This document shows, one piece after another, positions 34,217 to 45,008 of a stretch of DNA of 64,000 nucleotides. This DNA is from Tetracentron sinense. Its lineage: Eukaryota > Streptophyta > Magnoliopsida > Trochodendrales > Trochodendraceae. Below the pieces are notes generated by a model that had not been told where the DNA came from, did not search any database, and worked only from the letters and a program-made list of their open reading frames with translations. The DNA lies in NCBI GenBank assembly GCA_015143295.1, contig CM026562.1:3572639-3636638 (forward strand), in the 5' to 3' direction. Within the stretch, counting starts at the first letter, position 1. Each line of letters starts with the position of its first letter. Made by a program: the position numbers and the translations under genes.

Positions 34217-34359
34217 CGGATGGGCAACAATGCTAGTTGTTGCGCTATTGCCCAATTGTGCCTGAAGAACAAGGGGCCCACATTCAACAGAGAGGGACCC
34301 ACTTATTTTTTCAAGCACAATCGGGCAACAGCGCAACAACTAGCGTTGTTGCCCATCCG
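34217..34359. mobile_element. 143-bp foldback MITE inside Helitron 1
   Basis: Arms CGGATGGGCAACAATGCTAG and TTGTTGCGCTATTGCCC are mirrored by GGGCAACAGCGCAACAACTA and GCGTTGTTGCCCATCCG, about 50 bp each. No clear target duplication. Confidence 0.8.
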
Positions 34360-34432
34360 AGCTCTCGGAATAGGAAAAGACGTTTTTCAAGGTGTGTACT
34401 ACCCTCTTTTATGGAAAGACAAAGAGCCCCTA

Positions 34433-34456
34433 TCTCTTTCTCTCTCTCTCTCTCTA
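34433..34456. repeat. (TC)n microsatellite
   Basis: CTTTCTCTCTCTCTCTCTCT run in Helitron 1. Confidence 0.9.
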
Positions 34457-34661
34457 CCTAAAATTCCTCTCCAAACATTGGTGAATCCAATGTGCCGTGT
34501 CTAATTAAAATTAAAATTGTTAACTGTTAAGTATACCACCCATGCACAATTGATGAAAGACATTTCACAATAGCCCTCAAACTCTGTGTGTATGTTTCAA
34601 ACATATAGGGAAATTAATTGGGAGAGAAAATGGGAAGATAAAAATGACATTTAAACTCCCA

Positions 34662-34815
34662 ATAAGAACTACTAATTAGTTTTTATAAGAAATTAAAGGC
34701 TCATGGTGGCTCTTGGTAAGTACTCTTCAACATTTGGTTGAGATATGATAAGAACTACTAATTAGTATTTATAAGAAGTTAAAGGCTCATAGTGGCTCTT
34801 GGTAACTCTTCAACT
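34662..34815. repeat. tandem duplication, 86-bp period
   Basis: ATAAGAACTACTAATTAGT and TTAAAGGCTCAT.GTGGCTCT occur in two units starting at 34662 and 34748. Confidence 0.85.
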
Positions 34816-35011
34816 TTTGGAGAGAGATGGAGAGTATATTAATTAATGAGATTATAATGGTTTTAATTAAATGAGCGATGTGTCATTGTCTAACTGGATC
34901 AACCAAAGAAAATTTACCACATCGACAGACACTTGGTGTCAACCTAAAGAGAGAACCAAGAGATTTGAGATATGCCACGTGGCACCAACCAGCATATAGT
35001 ATTAGTATATA

Positions 35012-35027
35012 TATATATATATATGTA
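35012..35027. other. TA-rich junction between the two Helitrons
   Basis: Only TATATATATATATGTA separates the presumed 5' end of Helitron 1 from the CTAG 3' end of Helitron 2. A similar TA tract precedes the 3' end of Helitron 1. Confidence 0.7.
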
Positions 35028-35036
35028 CTAGTAACC

Positions 35037-35053
35037 CCCGTGCGATGCACGGG
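35037..35053 (-). other. Helitron 2 3'-terminal hairpin
   Basis: CCCGTGCGATGCACGGG, identical to the Helitron 1 hairpin and set a similar distance from CTAG. This shows that the two elements share a family. Confidence 0.9.
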
Positions 35054-35540
35054 ACAAATATTGAGATGAAACTAAAAAAAATGGAGTAGTTAAAAATAAA
35101 TAAATAACATTAAAAATATCATCCACCCCTTTATCAGGATGAGTGAAAATATGTCAAAAAAGTGATATTACATGAGATAATATGTCATAATATTTTAAGT
35201 GAATGAGATGAGATGAAAGAAACCCAAAAAGGGCCACCAGCCAGCATCACATTTAATAGAAGAGCAAAACATGAAGTGAATGAGATAGAAAATTGTTGCT
35301 ATAATGTGATATTTTTAGGCATATTGATTTCTTGATTGCTCTTTAACAATATAAAAGAGACTCACAAAAAAAGAAGGCAATTCTGGATAACAGTAAAATA
35401 AAATCCCATAAGAGAGATCATAAACTTCATGAAGAGAATGCAACTAATAGCTACAGTTATGTACAGAATGCATAGTACACACGATGGTAATTTGCATTCT
35501 TATATTTTGCTCTATTTAATGGCAAATGATTTGTCATCTT

Positions 35541-36374
35541 ACATTTGGAACCTCAAGTGAAGTCCTGGATCACCTAGGAAGGCTTCGTTCAGGGCTTGTC
35601 GGTCGGAGGTACTTGTGTTCTATTCCAACACCCATTGTATTTGGCATTGCAGCATCAACTATTATTCTGTTGAGTAAAATTGCACTTGGGGTCTCAATTG
35701 GGGAGGATTCTATGATATATGATTCATCACTTTCAGATGGATTACAGATAGGCTCCCAATTCATTAGTTTGTTGGTGTTAATACTTTAAGAGATGGTGGT
35801 GGACCAACATGAGATTCATTTCATAGTTTGTTTGTGTTAATACTTTAAGAGATAGTGGTGGGCCAATAGGCGATTCATTTCGGTTCATAGTCCTAGTTCG
35901 CCAATCTTTGGGAGTTTCCCTTGGTAGGATGCACATGAAGAGTTATAGTCTATTGTGGCCTATATGATAACCCCAAAATTTAATTTTCCAGTGACGGGGC
36001 TTTTTGTGGGAAACCTTGGAAGAAGGTCTTGCATGATTTAGGGATTCAAGAATGTGAATTGTGGAGCTCATCATGTGTCCTGGAGAAGTGCTTATGGAAT
36101 GCCAAAATATTTCCTATTGTTCTTTTCTTTAAGATGCTTAGTTTGGCAATGTGGTTGATGGGCTTGAGCAACCACAAAAACACATTTTTGCTTCCCTTGT
36201 GAAGAAGTTCACACTGTGTTAGTTTGGAAGAGTTACAGGAAGCTTACCTGTGTAGATGCGGGGGGTTTATACATCTTTTGTTCGAAAGCCTTGAAGTCTC
36301 ACGTTATAGAGAATTCATGTGTTATATCTGCATTAACTGGAGCTGCTTCTCCATCTTAGGAGGCTTGGCTAATT
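35541..36374 (+). pseudogene. FKGP: captured fragment of L-fucokinase/GDP-L-fucose pyrophosphorylase
   Basis: FKGP is the plant salvage enzyme that turns L-fucose into fucose-1-phosphate and then GDP-fucose. The frame at 35541-35766 reads FGTSSEVLDHL, then LVGRRYLCSIP, IAASTIILLSKIALGVSIGE and DSMIYDSSLS, matching the end of the pyrophosphorylase domain. Further on, with frame changes, come VSLGR..VIVYCGLYDNPK-like pieces. From 36002 in one frame come FCGKPWKKVLHDLGIQE, EKCLWNAKIFPI and MLSLAMWLMGL, then an in-frame TGA and RSSHCVSLEEL. A 58-bp duplication at 35765-35880 and several shifts break it. It is antisense to the Helitron and cut at 36375 by a solo LTR. It has no kinase domain and cannot be functional. 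Confidence 0.82.
35765..35882. repeat. tandem duplication (about 58 bp) inside the FKGP fragment
   Basis: TAGTTTGTTGGTGTTAATAC then TTTAAGAGATGGTGGTGGAC recurs as TAGTTTGTTTGTGTTAATAC then TTTAAGAGATAGTGGTGGGC, each followed by GATTCATTTC. Confidence 0.85.
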
Positions 36375-36379
36375 TCCTA

Positions 36380-39060
36380 TGTAAGCACCCAATTTTTACA
36401 CCCCTAGCTAACTATAGTTAAGCCTCTTAACCATGGTTAATCCCCAACCGAGGACCCTTAACCATGAGGCAAACCCTAGTAAATTTTAGGCAAAACCCTA
36501 GGTGTAACCCTACTAAACCATACGATTTAACCCTAGTTAAACCCTAACCAAGCCCTAGCCTAGTCTAGCCCTAATCCTAGCAAACCCTAGGTTTCAACTC
36601 CAGTTAAACCCTAACTCTAGTTAGACCGTAGGCAGATCCTAAGCCTAGCTCTAGCCTAGCCCTAGCCTAGCCCTAGTCAAGCCCTACGCCCCTAAGGCTT
36701 AACCCTCAAATCCCATAACCCCTTAGGGTATCAAGTCTCGGCCTGGGCCCAAGCCCAGGCCTAAACATTTCAAAAAAACCAACCCCACAGTACCGCGTGC
36801 ATGCCTGGGCCAGGCCCCTGTGGTTAAAGACCAGTAGGTGTCGGTAATTTGATTACCGACACCCTCCTTTTCGAAGGTTTGGGGGTATCGGTAATCGAAT
36901 TACCGACACCCCTGGTTTTTGATTTCTGTTGCACGCCACCCCCCTGTGTGTTCAGGCACGCCCTGCACCCACTCCTCCGAGTTGCAGGCAGCCACTCCGG
37001 CATTATGGCCTCCTCCCTACTACTGTCCTTATACCAGGGGTTTCCCCAACCCTTGGCATATAAAGGGGACACCCCCCACAGCCCAAACGGGACTCAAAAA
37101 AACCTCATACCCGAACCTGCCCGGTTTAGAAGCACTACCCCTCCTTCCTTAGTGTCCCACGAAGGTCCTAGCAGTCGCTGCAGCAGCGCCACCAAGCACC
37201 ACCACCTTGTGAGCAACCCACCACCGACCTCCACCACCTTTGGTAAGAAGAGTAGCAGGGTAGGGCTTCCCCCTACCCCTATTCATTTTTTACATCCCTT
37301 GTGAGCCCCTGGTCCTATCCAGGGGACTTTATTTTGGGTTTTGCAAGTACACCCCACTAGGGGGGTCTCTCCCACCTCCATAGGTGTGGGGAACTTCCCC
37401 GATGGCATATCATTGCTTAGCACAGCCTCAGGAGGTCCTGGGAGTCCCTCATGTCATGAGGGAACCCTTGGTTCCAACCCCAGTAGCAGCCCGTAGGGCA
37501 TTTTCAAATTTCTAAGAAATTTCAGGGTGTCGGTAAACTCAGTACTGACACCCTTGTAAATTGCTGTTACGAGGCTTGTGGGCCCCACTTGAGATCCCCC
37601 TGAGCCAAACGGAAGTAGGGTTAGGTCCCCCTTGACCTCCCCTACAACTTACCTGAAGACCCTCAGACCCCTAGTCAAGCCTAACTAGGGTTAAAATGCA
37701 GAAAACCAAACTCTGTCAAAGGTGTCGGTAATCCCAGTACCGACACCTATGATTTTATGTGCAGGTTGAACAATGTCACTTTGACACACTGTGGGGCCCA
37801 TACCTGGCCACCCCTGGGGTTCTACCCAGGGTCATTGTGTTCCCCTCTTGGCTCTCTGCAAAACCATAGGTTGTGGGCCCCTCAACTCCTCCCCTAACCC
37901 AAGTTACAGGGGTGTAAAGTTGGCCAAAAACCACTGTTCTGTCGGTAATCTCTTTTCCGACAGTATGTATTTTGGACTTTTTGAGCCCATACAGTGGTGC
38001 CACAGCCCATGGGAGCCCTCCCTAGGACTTTCCTTGACCCCTGGGGTCCACCCCGACCCTGACCAAGCTTTACCTTGCCTTAACTATGGTTAACTCAACC
38101 ATGATAGAGAGTTAACCATGGTTAACTCACCACATCAACCCTAAAAAATCTGGAAAAATCCCTTAAAATCTCAATTGGCATTTTAATATCAAATTTGAAC
38201 TTGTAGAGTGCCTCACCTTGGATAATGTGACTAACCACGGTTAAACCCATGACTAAACCATGGTTAGTCCCATTAACTTGGGAAAATTTGGGAAAGTTGC
38301 GAAAACTCCCTAAAATCTCTCAATCACTTTAAAGGACCTTCAATTAAGTTTGGACCTTAAACTTTGGCCTACCGAGCCTAACCTAGGCCTACTGGGCCGA
38401 ACCCCTAAGCCTACCGGGCTTACCCCTGGCCTACCGGGCCACACTCTAGTCTATCGGACTTAGCTGGCCTACCGGGCCAAACCCTTGGCCTATATGGCCC
38501 AACTCAGGCCTATCGGGCCAAACCCTAGTCTACTGGACTTCCTCTCAGCCTACTGGACCCAATCAACTTAACCAAACACTTGACCAATCCGATCAACTTT
38601 ACCCTGGTCTACCGGACTAGACCCTAAGGCACCCTTGGTGCATACACAACACAACCCTTAGCCTCGGCACGGGCTCATGTGCTAGAACTACGCTCAGTCT
38701 AATCTCATCCCAATGTGAGTACGTAGGCAGTCTCCCTCGAGCCCGACCCTAGTTTAGCTTTTCCCTTTTTGGATTAGTATAAACTAAATCAACGGCATTT
38801 GACTAAAACTTGATATTAAATGACTTAAACTTAGTAAGTAGGGAACCGTTGTAAAACGGAAGTGCCGGGGTGCCTAACACTTTCCCCGGACTTAACTGAA
38901 CTACTTACCTAGAACTCTAAGCAAACCAAGACCTTATCCATTATATGAGACTTATCCCTACCGAATAAATAAGTGGCAACTCTAAATATAAAATCAATTG
39001 ACCACATCATCAGGACAACATCCCTCCCTTGTAGGCGAGGACCCGAAATCCTTGTTCACA
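36380..39060. mobile_element. solo LTR (2,681 bp) with TCCTA target duplication
   Basis: It starts TGTAAGCACCCAATTTTTAC and ends CGAAATCCTTGTTCACA, with direct TCCTA at 36375-36379 and 39061-39065. The GTGCCGGGGTGCCTAACACT and TTTCCCCGGAC segment near 38862 is typical of Tat/Ogre-type Ty3/gypsy LTRs. No internal polyprotein remains, so it arose by recombination between two LTRs. Inside are CCCTAGCCTAG-type repeats (36480-36680), several TGTCGGTAATC.AGTACCGACA-type inverted pieces, and many CTACCGGGC(C/T) repeats around 38380-38620. Open frames in this GC-richer stretch (36849, 37791) are chance products. Confidence 0.92.
38365..38620. repeat. short tandem repeats GGCCTACCGGGC inside the solo LTR
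   Basis: Units of about 25-30 bp containing (G/C)CCTA(C/T)(C/T)GGGC(C/T) recur roughly ten times between the MITE-like GGTTAACTCA stretch and the Tat-type LTR end. Confidence 0.7.
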
Positions 39061-39065
39061 TCCTA

Positions 39066-41640
39066 GCAAACTAAACATAAGCAATTAAGTTGGTAGTCAT
39101 AAAAAATGGGTTTTAGGGAACACAAATACTCGATTTGGAGTGCATGTAGAGATTATCATTATATGTAAAATTCAAATGGATTATTGCTTTAAAGATGATG
39201 TAGTTTTAAGTATAAAAACAAATAGAACAGCCCAGAATAGCTAATTTTTTGAAACCAAAATTGAAGAATCTCTAAATATTAAAGTGTTGCTTGTGGGATT
39301 TGTCAACTAGATATGGAGATGTTGAGAGAAAACCAAAATCCAGCATTTTCACGACAACTAGAGGATCAAACACATCTATTAAATAGTGGTTTCAAAGAGC
39401 AATAACACATAGATCACTATTTTCGAGAGTGATGAAGATGTTGAGAGACAATTTCAGAATAAAACAGAGAAAACACACAGTAGAGATAAAGAATTTAAAA
39501 ACCTGCTGCATCAGTTTTTCATTCAAAGCACACACTTAAAACTTGTTTAATGCCTAAGAATTGTTATCAATGAAGCTAGATATACAGCTGAGCTTCAGTG
39601 AAGAGGATTGGCTATCTGTTGCATTACACGATTCCATGGGCTTCTACTGCTTAAAGTAAACCAACTCATAATGGTGATAATTCAATTACGCGTCAGTTAT
39701 GTATTAGAATATTACATGTAAATCAAGTATAAATAGGGACAGAAACCTAAAAGCAGTAAGAGGAAGTATCTATGCATCCATATATAGACTTTGTATAGGG
39801 GTTTCCCTATATATTTTTTTCTTCCTTTTCGATATATTATTAACTTTTGAGAGAGGAGCCATAAACTTTTGTAAATTAAGACTATGATTGAATGAAGTAT
39901 GGAGATACACAAATCTTCTATTTATTATCCAAAAAACACAAGAGAGGAAAAGAAACGACAAAGAAACTAAGTTATGATATGAACTATGACATAATCATTG
40001 TGAAAATTGCCGGAGACTTTTTTTTTTTTTTGTGGTAGGGAAAGCTTAATAGTTCTGTAATTCAATGAGTGCCACAGTATTTAATCTGTAATAGATTATA
40101 AAAAGGCAAATGTAATGGCATAGGGGCATATATGTCCACTTTCTCATCCCACCAGGAGCAATAATGCAAATGTAGTTGCACATCTTACAGAAGGTAACTA
40201 AGTAACTAAAATTAAAGACACTATTTCCAAGCAAGGCTTAGGCTAAGATTAAGAAAGTCCTAAGAGTGGGGCTAGAATTCCTCAGTTTGAGTTCAGTTTG
40301 GGACTTTCAACCCTACTTAACACCAAGAGGTTATGATATCAAAGGGTTGGTGGGCCATGCGCATTGTAAGGTGGTTAGGGTCATAGTTGATTCTAATTTT
40401 TTTTAACAGATTCATTGATAGAAAGAACACTAATCCATTCATTAATGTATCAAGCATGATACACCCCCATGATTTTACACATCCAAAAAATGAATGAAAT
40501 ATCTTTCTTTGTAGAGATTTATCCTGAGAGACGTTTAACGTTCTCCCTCTACTCTCTCCCATTACAACCAGTAGCAATCCACTCAAGAAACTATAGAGGT
40601 GGTAGGTTTTACACTGCAGAGAAGGCAAAGGGGATCTTTTGTCCAATGGGTCTCTTCCCCACAATTCTTTTTGCTACACCCGTTGTAAGAAGGGTTGACA
40701 CACAACCCTCATATATCTGGTGCAAATTCTCCCACCAACTTCTCCAGCAATTATTAATCCCAATACTACATGGTTTATGAGAGAATATGGCCCTACAAAG
40801 TATCAGTCTCATAGAAAAGAATCTTAAAAAATAAAATGTTCAAGTAGGGAATATCAATATGAAAATATAGTGGAAGATAATTTAGAGAACTACCTGGCAT
40901 GTTCAAAATGATAAGACATTAATTTTTAAAAAATAAATAAATGAGGAAAATAATAATTTATCTATTTTTAGTAGAGTTTGTATTTTTTAGAACCTTTTTT
41001 AGGCCTTTTTCAGATATGGACTCTAATAGGTATTAGTGAAATCGAATTTAGATTAGTCCACTATCTATTCGAATTAGCTCCCTTTACAACCCTTATATGG
41101 TGTATAGTCTGTCTTCCAAGAACTTGAATCTAGAAAGAAAAAACACCATTAGGACCAATGATTAGCCAAATTTACAAAATTAATTCAGAGGGAGACCAAC
41201 AACCTGTTCTTGAAACAGACTCCACAAGAAATTCACATCAAACTCTTCCAAGAAGAAGAGAAAGTACCCAACTTGTCTTTGCATTCATCTTCCTTACCTC
41301 CAAAATAACAGTTACAAACATGGAACAATTTTAGTATTTCATAATCGATATGTGACTACTCTTACCTTTACGGATGGAATGAGTTACATTTTAATTTACT
41401 CTTACCGTTATGGATGGGCAGAGCTACATTTTCATTAAGATCAAATTCTCATACAAACAATGAAAAGCAAGGCTTGTGTTTTTAAGGAGTACACGATTTA
41501 CTTTAACCTTTATGAATGGGCGTAGTTACATTTTCATTTGAGCAAAGATCAAATTCACATACAAACAATCAAAAGCAAGGCTTGTGTTTTTAAAAGGAGC
41601 ACATGGTTTAGGCCTCTTTTGGTCTATTTTAGGAGAGGAG
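39066..41640. other. Helitron 2 interior without recognised gene pieces
   Basis: AT-rich sequence. The minus-strand frame at 40317-40664 (115 codons) and the plus frame at 40469-40780 overlap and show no family motifs. A captured fragment I do not recognise remains possible, particularly at 40450-40800, where base composition is more gene-like. Confidence 0.4.
41395..41617. repeat. imperfect tandem duplication, about 118 bp
   Basis: GGATGGGCAGAGCTACATTT then AGATCAAATTCTCATACAAA then AAGCAAGGCTTGTGTTTTTA recurs as GAATGGGCGTAGTTACATTT and so on about 118 bp later. Confidence 0.8.
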
Positions 41641-41721
41641 TGAGATTTCAATTCATTCATTCATAATACAGAGAGACCAGAGTCAATTAAGAAAGAAACC
41701 CTCCCCACACAGCACATCAAA

Positions 41722-41865
41722 CTAACCCATGGCATACTTCTGGGTCCAGCTCCTTGCAGTTGTCTCATACTTGCTTCTATCTGTCTTGTACATGAGAGCA
41801 ATCTCCAGCACCAGGGGGTCATCCAGGTTTGGGTCTGAGTTAATGATTCCAAGAGTGAAATAAAC
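41722..41865 (-). pseudogene. captured last exon of a ubiquitin-conjugating enzyme (UBC8/UBC28 type)
   Basis: On the minus strand after an AG acceptor (41866-41867) the frame reads [20 protein letters not shown] then [20 protein letters not shown] and a stop. This is almost the exact C-terminus of plant UBC4/5-type E2 enzymes ([36 protein letters not shown]). The catalytic Cys and the first exons are absent. It is on the same strand as Helitron 2 and its frame is intact, so capture is likely recent or constrained. It cannot be an active E2 alone, but it could act as a transplanted exon if spliced to an upstream exon. Confidence 0.85.
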
Positions 41866-42708
41866 CTGAATAAGTCCATATTTTCATCATTGTTGGCACA
41901 AGAGGCTAAATATAAACAACTAAAAAATCTATGAATTTGACTTTGAAATAGCATAGAAAAAAAGTAAACGGGGGAAAAAAAAAACTAAAGCTTCCTTTCC
42001 TCTTGTACCTTATTTTTGAGCACCCACTGAGATGGTATTCTGAAGCAGTTTCTCAATAGCTTCAGAACGAACCGAGATGCAAAATCCCATCAAACCTTAG
42101 AAACCATAATTAATCACTATGATCACTTAATAAATCCAAGGGATTAACACAAAAATTATTTCAAAAAGAAAAGAAATATCAACATTATCAAAACAACATA
42201 GAAGCTTATAGATTTAAAAAAGAACAAAGATCAAAGAACACGAAACAAACAATACTAAAGGGAGATAAATGAAGGATGGTGTTTTTAGAGGGTGAGGGGA
42301 TTTTGCATGAGAGTGGTGTTAATGTTAGACCGCTAAACAGACAATGAGGAGATGAATAAGGGGAGAGAAAGAGGATGATTATGAGGGTTTTTTTGGGGAG
42401 AGGAATCAATGGGAGAGAGGGAGGGGGGGTATTTGTGGGATTTATAATTGGGGAGAGGAATCAGAGGAAGAGGAAAAGACAGGTAGAGAGAGGTTTTTTT
42501 TTTTTTTTTTTCTTTGGGTAAAGGAATGAGGGAGAGAGACGGTTCGGTGATACCTTAATTGGGGGAGATGAAAGGGGGAGGGTTTGACACCAATCGACTT
42601 AGTGGTGTAATTTGTCACTACAAAACGTATTGGTAAACAAACAATCTATTAATTATGAATTTAAGTTTCAGAAAATTTTATAGGAAAGTAATTAATGCCA
42701 ATTTTTAA

Positions 42709-42910
42709 TAAGCATTAAGTATTTATTTTATGAGTATTAAATAAATAATAAGTAGATGATGTGGTCTATTTTAATTGGAGGAGACTGACATGTAAGCAGA
42801 CACATGTCGTAAGCATTAAGTATTTATTTTATGAGTATTAAATAAATAATAAGTAGATGATGTGGTCTATTTTAATTGGAGGAGACTGACATGTAAGCAG
42901 ACACATGTCA
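42709..42910. repeat. near-perfect 101-bp tandem duplication near the Helitron 2 5' end
   Basis: The unit beginning TAAGCATTAAGTATTTATTT and ending AAGCAGACACATGTC is present twice, offset by exactly 101 bp, with no differences seen in the body. Confidence 0.95.
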
Positions 42911-42960
42911 TTAAGTTGAAGAGCAAATAATGTGCTATGGGAGGTGCCACGTGGAACCAA

Positions 42961-42983
42961 CCAGCATATAGTATTAGTATAGA
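42961..42983 (-). other. Helitron 2 5' terminus
   Basis: The reverse complement reads host A, then TCTATACTAATACTATATGC, TGG. It fits the plant Helitron 5' consensus and shares GCCACGTGG..CCAACCAGC with Helitron 1. Confidence 0.85.
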
Positions 42984-43564
42984 TGGGTGAGAAGACAAAA
43001 AAGAAAAGAAAAATCAGGATCTTATTCAGTTGAATGCCAACAAAAATGTAACTGTTGAGAAAAAAAAGTAGCGTAAAAATTGCAATAGAGAACATGAAAT
43101 TTATTGTAAATTTTACATAATCAAGAGATATAAGAAAGAAAAAGTCCAGAAAATTAAAAATCTATAGTGGTATCCTCCCTCTCACCGAAGAACTCATCTA
43201 ATAATTTGTTTAATTTCTACAAAACTTACGTTATCAACATATAGTTAGGAGCTCCGGTTATCTCCCAACCAAAATAAGAAAAGAAAAGGCTTCCGATTAA
43301 CTTCCAACCAAACTAAGACCAACTCAAGCACCAGGTCTAAGACCAACTCAAGTACCAAATCAACATCCTTGATTCCTCTCCTCCATCAAATTTATCCATC
43401 TCTCACGTATTTGTGCCAATATATGGCATAAGCAGGGACATAGATTCACGTAAAGCGAGGGATGTATTTCCAGCTCTGATGCTTGAAAAAAAAAAAAGAA
43501 GATGATCACAAGGCATAGATATGGGTGAAAAAAATCTTTTATACTAACTTATATACATATATGT

Positions 43565-44772
43565 GGGAAGGGATCCATAGACATATGAAAATTGACATAT
43601 ATGTGCACATATGGATACAACAATATGATCCCTTGATCCAACGGTTAAAAATTAAGCACTCTTCTAAATGAGAAAGGGTATTGAGGAAAATAATTGTTTT
43701 TTTTAAAGACACTCTTTCCTATTAATCCTCTCTCTCTCTTCCTCCCCTCTTTCTCTCTCTCCTCCTACGGATTATGTGAGGTCTCTTTCCTATGTATCCC
43801 CTTTCTCTCTTCCTCCCCTCTTTCTCTCTCTATTCCTACGGATTCCGTTAGATTTCAAGCATGACATATTCTGACGAGGCATAATCCGGCGGTTTTTTAT
43901 CAGCCAAACAAGTAGCAAGGCATATTCCGGCGGATCCCAAGCTTCTTCTAACCAAATTCCAGCGACATCCTGAAAACAAAATACAAAACCCTAACCCTCT
44001 TTCTCTCCTCTCTTTCACCTCATATTAACTCAACTGGAACGGTAATATGGTGAAGATAAATGCCCTCTCCATTAGCTTTCTATCTCTTCAAAACAACATC
44101 CTTGTTTGCTCAAACAGAACAATGGAGTATATTTTTATCTATCACTCTTTGGTGATCCCTGACTCCCATCTTTGTTAGTGCATAGGCATCTCTCTCTCTC
44201 CCTGCGGTCCTATGGTCTTGAATTGTTCTTTTTCAGACTCTGAAAATAGTGAAATGGCCAATCAAGGTTTCTAATTGTGGCATATGTGCTCCATCTCCCT
44301 ACTTTAGTTTCTGAACTATAACTGAACCACTCATCCACATTACCGTGCATCATTTCCATAGATTTCTATTCAAACCGCAATTACACTTTCAGGGCAAAGA
44401 ATTTTTGAAAAGATGAATCTTTTTATAATGCCAAATTCATGGGAAATAATCAAAGTCTTTTAGACTCATAAATATTACTAGAAGGATAGCAGCCTGCCTT
44501 TTCTTTGCTCGACTTCTAACCACCATGAGTTGAGTTTCTCAACATACCAAAATCTGCACCAATCTTGGAATCCACAGGAAGAGAGAGAGAAAAAAAGGGG
44601 GGGGGGGATAAATAGGAAAAAATCGTGTTTTCTAAAAAAACAAGTATTTCCCTCACTACCCTTTCTTATTAAAAAGATTGCTTGATTTGTAACCGTTGGA
44701 TCAAAGGATCGTACGGTTGTATCCATATGTGAACATATATGTCAATTTTCATATGGCAACCGATCCCTTCCC
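43565..44772. mobile_element. MULE-like non-autonomous element with long terminal inverted repeats
   Basis: Left end GGGAAGGGATCCATAGACAT, continuing CATATGAAAATTGACATATA and TTGATCCAACGGTTA to about 43700. The right end is the inverted equivalent, TAACCGTTGGATCAAAGGAT.. TATATGTCAATTTTCATATG.. CGATCCCTTCCC, from about 44640. Arms of about 135 bp are typical of Mutator-like elements. Both flanks are TA repeats, so a 9-bp duplication cannot be judged. The interior has a roughly 78-bp CT-rich duplication (43730-43850) and GC-richer sequence at 43860-44000 that could be captured 5' gene DNA; no transposase. Confidence 0.75.
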
Positions 44773-44799
44773 TATATATATATATATGAAAAGTATGGA

Positions 44800-45008
44800 C
44801 AAGATGACCTACGAACTTGGTCCTCAAAATTTTATCCCAGGATTACACTCCCAAACCCCACAAGGGGTTGGAAGTTGGAACCTCCTCGCACCTCCCTAAA
44901 CCAATAATATCCTCTCAATAATTTTCTACAACTCCATCAACAAATACTAACATTATCAATCAACCATCACTTGCTCCCCTACAAGAAAATCCTGGCTCCA
45001 ACTCTAAG
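44800..45008. mobile_element. fragment of the GGGGCGGAGCC-end hAT-like family
   Basis: CCCAAACCCCACAAGGGG.., then CAATCAACCATCACTTGCTC and GAAAATCCTGGCTCCAACTC match the right half of the element at 5675..6526 (ATCAACCATGAGTGCC..GAAAATCTTGGCTCCGCC). It is decayed and has no visible duplication. Confidence 0.55.

Larger units (their letters stand above)
32685..35011 (-). mobile_element. non-autonomous Helitron 1 with captured gene fragment
   Basis: On the minus strand the 3' end is at 32685: hairpin CCCGTGCATCGCACGGG (32696-32712), then GTGTTTG, then CTAG followed by a host T. The 5' end near 35011 reads TATACTAATACTATATGCTG, matching Helitron 2 except that the terminal TC is TA here. The sub-terminal GCCACGTGGCACCAACCAGC also matches Helitron 2. 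Length about 2.3 kb with no Rep/helicase. It contains an acetyl-CoA synthetase-like exon at 33820-34027 and a MITE at 34217-34359. Confidence 0.8.
35028..42983 (-). mobile_element. non-autonomous Helitron 2 carrying host gene fragments
   Basis: The 3' end on the minus strand is at 35028: hairpin CCCGTGCATCGCACGGG (35037-35053), then GGGTTA, then CTAG and a host T. The 5' end at 42983 reads TCTATACTAATACTATATGC after a host A. Length is 7,956 bp, or about 5,270 bp without the later solo LTR. No Rep/helicase was found, so it depends on a relative in trans. It contains an FKGP piece (+ strand), a ubiquitin-conjugating enzyme last exon (- strand), and tandem duplications at 35765, 41395 and 42709. 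Confidence 0.82.

Noticed and set aside
36480..36690. CCCTAG/CCCTAA-rich stretch resembling interstitial telomere repeat
   Set aside because: The units are irregular (CCCTAGCCTAG, AACCCTAGTAAA, AACCCTAACC) and lie inside the solo LTR; there is no regular CCCTAAA array.
36849..37304. 151-codon frame and neighbours in GC-richer DNA
   Set aside because: They lie entirely inside the solo LTR and are low-complexity, Pro/Ser-rich, without domain features.
40317..40812. Overlapping 115- and 103-codon frames as possible genes
   Set aside because: No recognisable motif, opposite strands overlap, and both lie within Helitron 2; at most an unidentified captured fragment.
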